Shown here in pieces: positions 23,725 to 31,371 of a stretch of DNA of 64,000 bases. Both the position numbers and the translations under genes were made by a program. Source of the DNA: Microbispora rosea (lineage in GTDB: Bacteria; Actinomycetota; Actinomycetes; Streptosporangiales; Streptosporangiaceae); NCBI RefSeq assembly GCF_900156315.1, contig NZ_FTNI01000018.1, positions 62,001 to 126,000 on the forward strand. The letters run 5' to 3'. The notes below the pieces were generated by a model. The model was not told where the DNA came from and did not search any database. It was given only the letters and a program-made list of their open reading frames with translations. Position 1 is the first letter of the stretch. Each line of letters opens with the position of its first letter.

Positions 23725-24525
23725 TCAGCCGGAGTGGGCGCGGACGAAGTCGATAAGGGTGGTGTTGAACGGCTCGGGGGTCTCCCACAGGCAGGCATGG
23801 CCGCCGGGAACGGTGGCCCACTGCGAGCCGGGCACGGCCTCCTGCAGACGCCGCGAGAGCCGGACCGGGATGAGGATGTCCTCCTCGCCCGCGAGCACAA
23901 GCGTCGGAGTGCTGATCTGCCCCAGCCGCTCGGTGGTGTCGTGGGTCTGGATGACGTTGAGCTGGGACAGGTACGCCTCGACGGACATGGTCATCTCCGC
24001 CATCGCGGTGTCGAACTCCGCGGCCTCCTCCGGCCGCTCCTCGAAGAACGGCACGGTGAAGGCCCACAGGCCGACGTCCCGCATCACCGTGGGGACGCCC
24101 ATCTCCCTGGCCATGTCGGCCCACAGCGCGAACATGCGGGAGCAGAACGGCCCAGGCGCGGCATAGGTGCAGGCGAGCGTCAGGGACTTCAGGTCGCCCG
24201 GGTACGCCAGGGCGTACTCCTGGGCGATCATCCCTCCCATGGAGACGCCGGCCAGGTGGATGCCGGTCAGGCCCAGGTGGTCCACCAGTGCCTTCGCGTC
24301 GTCGGCGAGTAGCCGGGAAGTGTACGGCCCTGCCGGCTTGTCCGACGCGCCGATACCACGGTTGTCGAAGCTCAGGACCCGCAGCCCCGCGTCCAGCAGT
24401 GCGGGCACCTGGGCCCCCCAGGTCTCCAGGTCGTCGGCGAGGCCGTTGACGAGGACGACCGTTTCGGGCCCCTCGCCTTCGAGCTGGTAGTTGATCGTGA
24501 TGCCATTGACGAAAGCGGTTGACAC
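23725..24525 (-). CDS. Alpha/beta hydrolase
   Basis: The 266-residue protein has the nucleophile elbow AGVSMGGMIAQ, an oxyanion-region DNRGIGASD, an acid in LAGEEDILIP and a catalytic His in VPGGHACLWE. It is similar in layout to 3-oxoadipate enol-lactonase and other small-ester hydrolases. Lying between the ATPase and binding-protein genes of a peptide-type ABC system, it probably cleaves the imported compound. Substrate unknown. Confidence 0.82.
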   Translation of the reverse strand: MSTAFVNGITINYQLEGEGPETVVLVNGLADDLETWGAQVPALLDAGLRVLSFDNRGIGASDKPAGPYTSRLLADDAKALVDHLGLTGIHLAGVSMGGMIAQEYALAYPGDLKSLTLACTYAAPGPFCSRMFALWADMAREMGVPTVMRDVGLWAFTVPFFEERPEEAAEFDTAMAEMTMSVEAYLSQLNVIQTHDTTERLGQISTPTLVLAGEEDILIPVRLSRRLQEAVPGSQWATVPGGHACLWETPEPFNTTLIDFVRAHSG

Positions 24526-24565
24526 GGGACCTCCGAGATCAGTTCTGTTGTGGAGTCGGGTCGTG

Positions 24566-25558
24566 CTACGGCCGGGCCGGCAGCACGACGGGGCATGCGA
24601 CGCGGTGGGGGGTGTGGCCGGTGCTGTTGAGCGCCTCGACGGGCGTGAGGGCGGGAAGTTCCCGCGAGCACGAGTCCACCCGTCGCGGGCAGCGGGGATG
24701 GAACCTGCACCCCGACGGCGGGTCGATCGGGCTGGGAATGTCGCCGGACAGCGGGACGTGGACGAGCCGCGCGTCCGGCTCGGGAACCGGGACAGCGTCC
24801 AGCAGCGCCCGGGTGTACGGGTGCACCGGACCGGCGAACAGGTCGGCCCGATCCGCGGTCTCCACGATCTTCCCGAGGTACATCACGCTGACTTCATTGC
24901 TGACGTGCTCGACGACGCTGAGGTCGTGGCTGACGAACAGGAAGGCCACGCCGAGGTCGCGCTGCAGCCGCGCCATCAGATTGAGGATCTGGGCCTGCAC
25001 GCTGACGTCGAGGGCACTCACCGGTTCGTCGGCCACGATGAGGTCAGGGCCGCTGGCCAGCGCCGCGGCGATTCCCACCCGCTGCCGCTGGCCGCCGGAC
25101 AGTTGCACGGGGTGCCGGTCCGCGTGGTCGGGCGACAACCCCACCAGGTCGAGTAGTTCGCGGACCCGGCGCTCCCGATCGAGCGGCGACCCGACGCCGA
25201 AGGCGTCCAGCGACTCGCGCACGCTGCGGCCGACCGTCCACCGCGGGTCCAGGCTGCCGAGCGGATCTTGGAAGACCGGCTGGATGCGCCGGCGAATGTC
25301 GCGCAGCGCGCTGCCCCGCAATCCGACGATCTCCGTGCCGTCGAAGACCACCGAGCCGTCGTCCGGCCGCTGCAGGCCGAGAACACAGCGGGCCAGCGTG
25401 CTCTTCCCGCTGCCCGACTCACCGACCAGCCCGTGGGTATGGCCGCGCCGTAGGGACAGGTCGACGCCGGACAGCGCGTGCACGCGTTTGCGCCGTAGGC
25501 CCGACCCGGGGGCGGGGAAGGTGACGACGAGTCCGCGTACGTCGAGTAGTGCGGTCAT
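24566..25558 (-). CDS. dppF: ABC transporter ATPase, DppF/OppF type
   Basis: From ATG 25558 (ATGA overlap with the preceding ATPase gene) the protein has 330 residues. It has Walker A GESGSGKST, signature LSGGQRQRVGIA, Walker B LIVADEPVSALD and the oligopeptide ABC C-terminal region with the Cys-containing CRFHPRCPRR motif, which binds an iron-sulfur cluster in some homologues. It powers import together with the neighbouring DppD-like ATPase. Confidence 0.9.
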   Translation of the reverse strand: MTALLDVRGLVVTFPAPGSGLRRKRVHALSGVDLSLRRGHTHGLVGESGSGKSTLARCVLGLQRPDDGSVVFDGTEIVGLRGSALRDIRRRIQPVFQDPLGSLDPRWTVGRSVRESLDAFGVGSPLDRERRVRELLDLVGLSPDHADRHPVQLSGGQRQRVGIAAALASGPDLIVADEPVSALDVSVQAQILNLMARLQRDLGVAFLFVSHDLSVVEHVSNEVSVMYLGKIVETADRADLFAGPVHPYTRALLDAVPVPEPDARLVHVPLSGDIPSPIDPPSGCRFHPRCPRRVDSCSRELPALTPVEALNSTGHTPHRVACPVVLPARP

Positions 25559-26547
25559 GAGGCCTCCTGGGCCACAGGTGGGAGAGCGTCGTGCAGCCAG
25601 CAGGCGACTCGGCCCCCGCCCCGCGTCTCCACCACCGGCGGGGCCGCGGTGCAGCGGTCGTGGACCCGGGCGCATCGCGCCGCGAACCGGCAACCGGCGG
25701 GCGGATCAGTGAGATCGGGCACCTGGCCGAGGATGACGGGAAGATCTCCGGATTGGTGGTGGGCGGCCGGCTGCGAGTCGAGCAGCGCCCGGGTGTACGG
25801 GTGCAGCGGGTCGGCGAAGACGTCGCGGACCGTCCCCTGCTCCACGACCTGTCCGGCATACATCACGGCGATGCGGTCGCAGACCTGGGCGACGACGCCG
25901 AGGTCGTGCGTGATCAGCAGCACTCCGGTGCCCGTGCGGACGGTGAGGTCGCGTAGCAGGTGCAGGATCTGGGCCTGGATGGTCACGTCGAGGGCGGTGG
26001 TCGGTTCATCGGCGATGAGCACCGAGGGATCGTTGGCGAGAGCCGCGGCGATCACTACGCGCTGCTTCATACCGCCGGAGAACCGGTGGGGCGGGTCGGA
26101 GTACCTGGCGCCGGGATCCGGGATGCCCACGGCGCGCAGCAACTCGACGGCCCGCTCGCGCGCTTCGCGCCGGCCGATGTCGCGATGGTTGCGGATGGCC
26201 TCGGCGACCTGGGCCCCCACCGCGAATGTCGGGTCGAGGCTGGCCGAGGGGTCCTGACTGACCAGGGCGATGTCGTTGCCGCGTACCCGGCGATACTCCT
26301 CGGCGGTGAGACCGCGCAGATCCCGGCCGTCCAGCAGCACCTGGCCGGACAGTTGTGACCCGCTGGGCAGCAGGCCCATGACGGCTCCGCCGAGCGTGGA
26401 CTTGCCGCAGCCCGACTCTCCCACCAGGCCGACGATCTCCCCGGAGCCGACGGAAAGCGTGACCCCGCCCACGGCCTCCACCCAGCGACCTCCGGTCACC
26501 GGGATGCGCACCCGCACGTCGTCGATCTGAAGCATGGCGCGGTTCAC
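25555..26547 (-). CDS. dppD: ABC transporter ATPase, DppD/OppD type
   Basis: The 330-residue protein has Walker A GESGCGKST, signature FSGGMKQRVVIA (FSGGM is typical of DppD), Walker B LIADEPTTALD and the C-terminal CRFAARCARVHDRC motif. It overlaps the permease gene before it and the ATPase gene after it by 4 bases each, so subunits are made in a fixed ratio. Confidence 0.9.
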   Translation of the reverse strand: MNRAMLQIDDVRVRIPVTGGRWVEAVGGVTLSVGSGEIVGLVGESGCGKSTLGGAVMGLLPSGSQLSGQVLLDGRDLRGLTAEEYRRVRGNDIALVSQDPSASLDPTFAVGAQVAEAIRNHRDIGRREARERAVELLRAVGIPDPGARYSDPPHRFSGGMKQRVVIAAALANDPSVLIADEPTTALDVTIQAQILHLLRDLTVRTGTGVLLITHDLGVVAQVCDRIAVMYAGQVVEQGTVRDVFADPLHPYTRALLDSQPAAHHQSGDLPVILGQVPDLTDPPAGCRFAARCARVHDRCTAAPPVVETRGGGRVACWLHDALPPVAQEAS

Positions 26548-27407
26548 GAGACCATCCCCTGCGGGTCGAGGCGGTGACGCAGCCCGTCACCGAGCAGATT
26601 GAAGGCGAGGACGATGACCGCGATGGCCAGTCCGGGGAAGATCTCGACCCAGGGCGCCTGCGTGAGCACGTCGCGGCCTTCGGAGAGCATGAGCCCGAGC
26701 GACGGGGTGGGCGGCTGTGTGCCAAGGCCAAGGAAGCTCAACGAAGCCTCGATCTGGACCGCGAACCCTGCCAGGATCGCCGCCTGCACGAGCAGTGGGC
26801 CCAGCGCGTTCGGCACGACGTGGCGCCGCAGCACGGCGAGCGACGACCAGCCGCGGGCCCGACCGCCTTCGACGAAACCCGCATGCGCGACCACGAGAGA
26901 CGCCGCACGCTGCACCCGTGCCAAAATCGGCAGGTAGATCAGCGCGATGGCCAGCGCCGCCACGATGCTCCCGGGCCCCACGATCGCGATGAGGGTGATC
27001 GCGAGGAGGAGCGCGGGAAGGACGAGAAGCATGTCCAGCGGGCGCGAGATGACCTGGTCGACCCATCCGCCGAAGTAGCCGGCGACCGTCCCCAGCGGCA
27101 GGGCCGCGAGGGAGGCGACGGCCACGGCCGCGAAGACGATCGCCAGGCTGGTCCGCAGGGCGTACACCGTGCGGCTGAACACGTCCCGGCCGAGCGCGTC
27201 GGCTCCGAAGGGGTGCCCCAGGTCAGGCGCGGCGAGCACGTGTGTGGGGTCGATGGCGTTGGGATCGTGCGGGGCGATCAAGGGCGCGAGGAGGGTGACG
27301 ATCGCCAGCACCACGAGGATGAGCGCGCCGGCCCGCGCGGAGCGCGGCAGCCAGAAGAACGCTCTGACCATGGCGGTCACCCATGCGGGGATGCTCTTGG
27401 CCGTCAT
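26544..27407 (-). CDS. dppC: ABC transporter permease, DppC type
   Basis: The 287-residue protein has an N-terminal anchor helix, the OppC-type segment HPFGADALGRDVFSR and the BPD permease core EGGRARGWSSLAVLRRHVVPNALGPL, the EAA-like loop that contacts the ATPase. About six helices. It pairs with the DppB-type permease encoded just upstream (4-base overlap). Confidence 0.9.
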   Translation of the reverse strand: MTAKSIPAWVTAMVRAFFWLPRSARAGALILVVLAIVTLLAPLIAPHDPNAIDPTHVLAAPDLGHPFGADALGRDVFSRTVYALRTSLAIVFAAVAVASLAALPLGTVAGYFGGWVDQVISRPLDMLLVLPALLLAITLIAIVGPGSIVAALAIALIYLPILARVQRAASLVVAHAGFVEGGRARGWSSLAVLRRHVVPNALGPLLVQAAILAGFAVQIEASLSFLGLGTQPPTPSLGLMLSEGRDVLTQAPWVEIFPGLAIAVIVLAFNLLGDGLRHRLDPQGMVS

Positions 27408-28363
27408 GACTTTCCCCTGTCGGACACCTGCGGGTCGATGAAGCCCACCACCAGGTCGGTGATGAGGCTGACCAGGATGAACAGCGTCGCCACCACAAGC
27501 AGCCCGGCCTGGACCACCGGGTAGTTGCGCTGGTTGATGGCCGTGACGATCAGCCGGCCGACTCCCGGGAGCGCGAAGAGCGTCTCCACGACGATCGCGC
27601 CGCCCAGCAGCACACCGAACTGGATGCCGATGACCGTGGCGATGGGCGTCGCCGCGTTACGCAGGGCGTGACGGTAAACGATGGAGCGTTCCTTGGTGCC
27701 CTTCGCCCTCAGGTAGACGATGAAGGGCCGTCCTATCACCCCCAGCATCGCCCCGCGGGTCGTCCGGATGATGTACGCCGCCTCGGCGACGGCCAGCGTG
27801 AGCACCGGAAGGATCATGTACGTGAGGTTGCCGCCGGGATCTTCGAGGAAGGGCACGTATCCCGACGGCGGCAGCCACATCATCGTGCCGGCGCACAGCA
27901 GCACGAGCATGATGCCGAGCCAGAAGTCGGGGACGCTGATCCCGAAGACCACGAAGCCCTCGGTCAGGCGGCGCGCCCACCGGCCGCCGACCGCCGCGCG
28001 GACGCCGAGCGGCACGCCGACGGCGACGGCGAGAAGCATCGACAGCAGCGTGATTTCCAAGGTGACGGGGATGCGCTGCGCGAGCAGTTCGCTGAGCGGC
28101 GCCTTGCTCACGAAGTCCTGGCCGAAATCGCCGTGCAGGACACCGGCGACCCAGTCGCGGTACTGCATCCACAACGGGTCGTCGAGGTGAAGCTGGGCCC
28201 GCACCTGCGCAATCGACTGCGGGGTGGCGCGGAAACCCAGCATGGTCCGGACCGGGTCGCCGGGAACCAGCCGGATGATCAGGAAGATGACGACGCTCAT
28301 CACGAACAGCACCGGGATGGTGAGCCCGAGCCGTCGGAGCACGAAGAGCAGGCGCGGGTTCAT
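27404..28363 (-). CDS. dppB: ABC transporter permease, DppB type
   Basis: The 319-residue protein starts with the usual RLGLTIPVLFVMSVVIFLI anchor, has PVRTMLG and the permease core IVYRHALRNAATPIATVIG, followed by VETLFALPGVGRL, all diagnostic of DppB/OppB. It follows the GntR gene with a 4-base overlap. Confidence 0.9.
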   Translation of the reverse strand: MNPRLLFVLRRLGLTIPVLFVMSVVIFLIIRLVPGDPVRTMLGFRATPQSIAQVRAQLHLDDPLWMQYRDWVAGVLHGDFGQDFVSKAPLSELLAQRIPVTLEITLLSMLLAVAVGVPLGVRAAVGGRWARRLTEGFVVFGISVPDFWLGIMLVLLCAGTMMWLPPSGYVPFLEDPGGNLTYMILPVLTLAVAEAAYIIRTTRGAMLGVIGRPFIVYLRAKGTKERSIVYRHALRNAATPIATVIGIQFGVLLGGAIVVETLFALPGVGRLIVTAINQRNYPVVQAGLLVVATLFILVSLITDLVVGFIDPQVSDRGKS

Positions 28364-29151
28364 TCGTCGGTCTCCAGGCTCGCCAGCTCCTGGACTCGCG
28401 CCACCAGGTCGCGAACCAGTTTCTCGGTCAGGCCGAAATGCTCGAGGGCGATGGCCGAGGCGCGTTCGGGGTCCTGGTCGATCACGGCGTCGGCCAGTAA
28501 CCCGTGCTGCACCGCGGCGACCCGGCGGATCTCCGGCGTGTACGGCTCGGCGCCCAGGTCAAGACTGATCCTCGTACGGATCTGAGCGCTCAGGCCGACC
28601 AGGACGGAATTGTGCGTCGACTCCGCGATCGCCCGGTGCACGCGCTCGTCGGCGACGCGGGACTCCTCGCGGTCGGTGGCCGCGTGGTAGTCGTCGAGGG
28701 CTTGGGAAAGGGCCGCCACGTCGCCGTCGTTGCGACGGAGGGCCGCCGTCGCGGCGATCACCGGCTCCAAGAGCTGGCGGGCATCGAACAACGCCTCGAA
28801 GCGGGCCCAGTTGGGCATCAGGTGCCGTCGGATGAGGTCGGCCGACGACGGCCGCCAGTCCTCCAGCACGAACGAGCCGCCATTGCGGCCCCTGCGTTGC
28901 TCGATGAAGCCGCTGTCGGTCATACGGCGCAGGGCCTCACGCACGGTCGCCCGGGAGACGCCGAGCAACGACGCGAGCTCGCGCTCGGGCGGAAGCGCCT
29001 GGCCGGGCACGTACACCCCGAGGGCGACGGCGGTGACGAGACGCTCCACGATCTGTTCCGGCGCGTTGCGCACCACGATCGGCCCGGCCAGCGGGTCAGT
29101 GTTGTCACGCTGCAGCTCGTTCAGCAGCGGAGCCTCGAAGATCTCACTCAT
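28360..29151 (-). CDS. FadR/FCD-type GntR transcriptional regulator
   Basis: The 263-residue protein has an N-terminal GntR winged helix (LPPERELASLLGVSRATVREAL) and a C-terminal all-helical FCD domain, which usually senses an organic acid through a metal. Sitting second in the operon, it most likely represses its own operon through the GGTC-N4-GACC site in front of the first gene and is released by the imported or hydrolysed compound. Confidence 0.88.
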   Translation of the reverse strand: MSEIFEAPLLNELQRDNTDPLAGPIVVRNAPEQIVERLVTAVALGVYVPGQALPPERELASLLGVSRATVREALRRMTDSGFIEQRRGRNGGSFVLEDWRPSSADLIRRHLMPNWARFEALFDARQLLEPVIAATAALRRNDGDVAALSQALDDYHAATDREESRVADERVHRAIAESTHNSVLVGLSAQIRTRISLDLGAEPYTPEIRRVAAVQHGLLADAVIDQDPERASAIALEHFGLTEKLVRDLVARVQELASLETDE

Positions 29152-30410
29152 CCGCGGTGCTGCCGCTCGAACCAGTGGTGGAGGAAGCGCGCGAGCGCCT
29201 TTGCTCCGTCGACGATGCTGCTCAGCTCGACGCTCTCGTCGATCCCGTGCATGTCGTAGACCTGCGGGCCGTAGCAGAGGGCGGGGACGCCGAAGTCGTT
29301 GACGTAGAACCGGGCGTCCGTGGTGGTGCCCATGACGAACCTGCGCGGGTCGGCGCCATGCACTTCGCGATGGGCCCTGGCCATCGCGGCGATCAGCGGA
29401 TGCCCGTCCGCGAGGGCGTACCCGGACGCCCGGAACCCCGAGGCCGTGACGACGGGCTTGGACGGGAACCGGCCGTCACGGGCCGCGATGTCTTCGATGG
29501 CGGCCCTGATCCGCTGCTCGGCCTCGCCGGGGGACCATGACCGTGGGAAACCCACTCGAAGCCTCAGCACGGCGTCGGTCGGCACACTGGAGTGCCAGTC
29601 ACCGGCGGAGATGCCCCCGACGTTGAGGTTGTACGGGCTCGCCAGCTCGGCGAAGGCCTCGTCGGGCGCCTCCTGCGGGAGCCGTTCGCACCATTTCCGC
29701 AAACCCTCGGTGAGGACGCCGCACAGATCCACCGGATTGACGGCCATGTGGGCGGACTCGGCGTGCGCGGACCGGCCGACGACGCGCACGTCGAGCCAGA
29801 TCACGCCGACCCCTCCGGTGAGGATGCCGAGGTCGGTGGGTTCGAGTACGACGGCGGCGTCGGCGAGCACCCCGGCCCGCGACGCCGACAGCGTGCCGTT
29901 GCCTGTGCACTCCTCTTCGATGGCACCCAGGAACATCAGCCGACCGGTGTCGAACCCAGGCGCCACCGTGTCGAGGGCCCGTACGGCGAGCACACCCATC
30001 GCGAAACCGCACTTCATGTCGCCCGCGCCACGGCCGTACAGCCGGCCGTCCCGCCGGGCCGGCTGGAACGGGGGGCTGCTCCACAACTCGGGTGTGTCGG
30101 CCGGCACCACGTCCAGATGGCCGTTCAGAAGAAGGGACGGGCCGTCTCCATGGCCCCGCCTTCCCAGGACGTTGGCCCGCCCGGCATAGGACGTCTGACC
30201 GACGCCGGCGAGCGGGTCCGAGACGATCTCCTCCGGGATCGGCAGGAACTCGACGTCGAAACCGGTCGCGGCGAGCTCCGCCCCGAATACGTCACAGACC
30301 TCGGCCTCGTGGCCGACCGTGCTGGGCGCCGCGACGAGGCGCTCGAGGAAAGCGAAGGCTTCCTCCGCCAAGGCATCGACAGCGCTGTCGAGAGCTTCCC
30401 CGCTGACCAT
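29148..30410 (-). CDS. M20-family metal-dependent amidohydrolase (ArgE/DapE-like)
   Basis: From ATG 30410, preceded by GGAGG, the protein has 420 residues. Metal ligands are recognisable in LLLNGHLDVVPAD (His, Asp), the YGRGAGDMKCG Asp, the IEEECTGNG Glu pair and a late His. M20 enzymes remove acyl or amino-acid groups from amides (acetylornithine, succinyl-DAP, dipeptides, N-acyl amino acids). As the first gene of an ABC uptake operon it probably acts on the imported amide. A longer start is possible but would overlap the operator. Confidence 0.88.
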   Translation of the reverse strand: MVSGEALDSAVDALAEEAFAFLERLVAAPSTVGHEAEVCDVFGAELAATGFDVEFLPIPEEIVSDPLAGVGQTSYAGRANVLGRRGHGDGPSLLLNGHLDVVPADTPELWSSPPFQPARRDGRLYGRGAGDMKCGFAMGVLAVRALDTVAPGFDTGRLMFLGAIEEECTGNGTLSASRAGVLADAAVVLEPTDLGILTGGVGVIWLDVRVVGRSAHAESAHMAVNPVDLCGVLTEGLRKWCERLPQEAPDEAFAELASPYNLNVGGISAGDWHSSVPTDAVLRLRVGFPRSWSPGEAEQRIRAAIEDIAARDGRFPSKPVVTASGFRASGYALADGHPLIAAMARAHREVHGADPRRFVMGTTTDARFYVNDFGVPALCYGPQVYDMHGIDESVELSSIVDGAKALARFLHHWFERQHRG

Positions 30411-30426
30411 GTCACCTCCAAAGGTA

Positions 30427-30449
30427 TATGGTTCGGTCCATAGACCATA
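30427..30449. promoter_or_regulatory. GntR-type operator, TATGGT-N11-ACCATA with inner GGTC-N4-GACC
   Basis: Nested inverted repeats (outer TATGGT/ACCATA, inner GGTCCATAGACC) lie 17 bases before the M20 gene start. They match the general shape of FadR-family GntR sites, and the second gene of this operon encodes such a regulator. Confidence 0.65.
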
Positions 30450-30605
30450 AAGAGCTGGTGCAACGCCAGTCAAGCCTGTCCGTAATTCGGGAATGTTACG
30501 TTTTCCGAGGCAGTGGGCCTGACCGAAAAGTGCAGCGCCTCCGGCCGGAAGACCCTGGGCCGGGATGATGAGAGCGCCTGCGCTGCGAACGGGGCTGGTC
30601 CTCGG

Positions 30606-30985
30606 TCAGGCGTGGGTAGGGGCCGCCCGGTCGTGCTCGATCCGCCGGCGGATCTTCGCCAGGCGGACCAGGTCCCGCAGCCGCGTGTCGGTGAGCAGGG
30701 TGGACAGCCAGTGATCGGTGGGCTCGCCGGCACCGGGCGGCCATTCGGCCGGCAGCCGGCACTCGGGCAGGTGGCCGTCCTCGTGGCGGGCGATGCCGCG
30801 GTGAGTTGGCGACCCTGCCCGCCGTGCCGGTGTACTGCCGGGCCACCCCGGCGAGGCGTTCCCGTCCTTGGCGTGCCCGGTGTCGTCCAGCACTCACGCC
30901 TCGGGGATGGCCAGGCCGACCGCTGCTCCCTACGGGCGAACGGGGTGAACACCTCACCCGGGAAGTCCTCAAGACGGCCACGCGC
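30606..30985 (-). pseudogene. IS701-family transposase relic
   Basis: Pieces of an IS701-type DDE transposase occur in several frames. First comes an N-terminal EDFPGEVFTPFARREQR, then LDDTGHAKDGNASPG with GVARQYTGTAGRVAN in a shifted frame, then LPAEWPPGAGEPTDHWL and LVRLAKIRRRIEHD near 30630. Large parts of the family sequence between these blocks and after the last are missing. I saw no clear terminal inverted repeats. It is an old, deleted insertion. Confidence 0.65.
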
Positions 30986-31029
30986 CTCAGCCGGCGCGGC
31001 CGGAGTCACCCGAGATCATCTCGAACCAA

Positions 31030-31105
31030 CCGCCGGACGAGGAAGCCGCGTTCTCGGGCCGGTCGAACAGGTCGGAGCCGCTACTCAGCCCGGTCTCGGG
31101 CAGGA
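31030..31105 (-). pseudogene. Relic of the Cys-rich tail of the arsenic flavoprotein
   Basis: About 75 bases match the segment at 15322-15396 with few differences. The encoded fragment LPETGLSSGSDLFDRPENAASSSGG parallels LPETGVCGGSGLFDQPENAASSSGG at the end of the flavoprotein encoded at 15255-16613. Only this tail remains, beside the transposase relic. The rest of 31106-31371 shows no gene. Confidence 0.7.
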
Positions 31106-31371
31106 TCGGGTCGGCCCGGCTGTGGTGATGGCAGGCGCCTCTGTCCGAGCGGAGCACCGTACGTGTCCAACTCGCGGGCGCAGCCCTTCCAGTCCGCATG
31201 GGCGCGATGGACGTGCCACGAGAGTCATCTTCGAGCCGATCGACTCTCCGGCATCCCGGGGCGGTTCTCTCATGTATCCGGAGCGTTAAAGCGGCAGCCC
31301 CATCCGCCACCGATGGAGCTGGGTGCCGGATGGGGCTGCCTGAACATACGACCGAGATTGCAGTCCTTGCG

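Noticed and set aside
23712-23900. Longer start for the ABC binding protein
   Set aside because: The twin-arginine signal and lipobox begin right after ATG 23711, so the upstream extension would bury the signal peptide.
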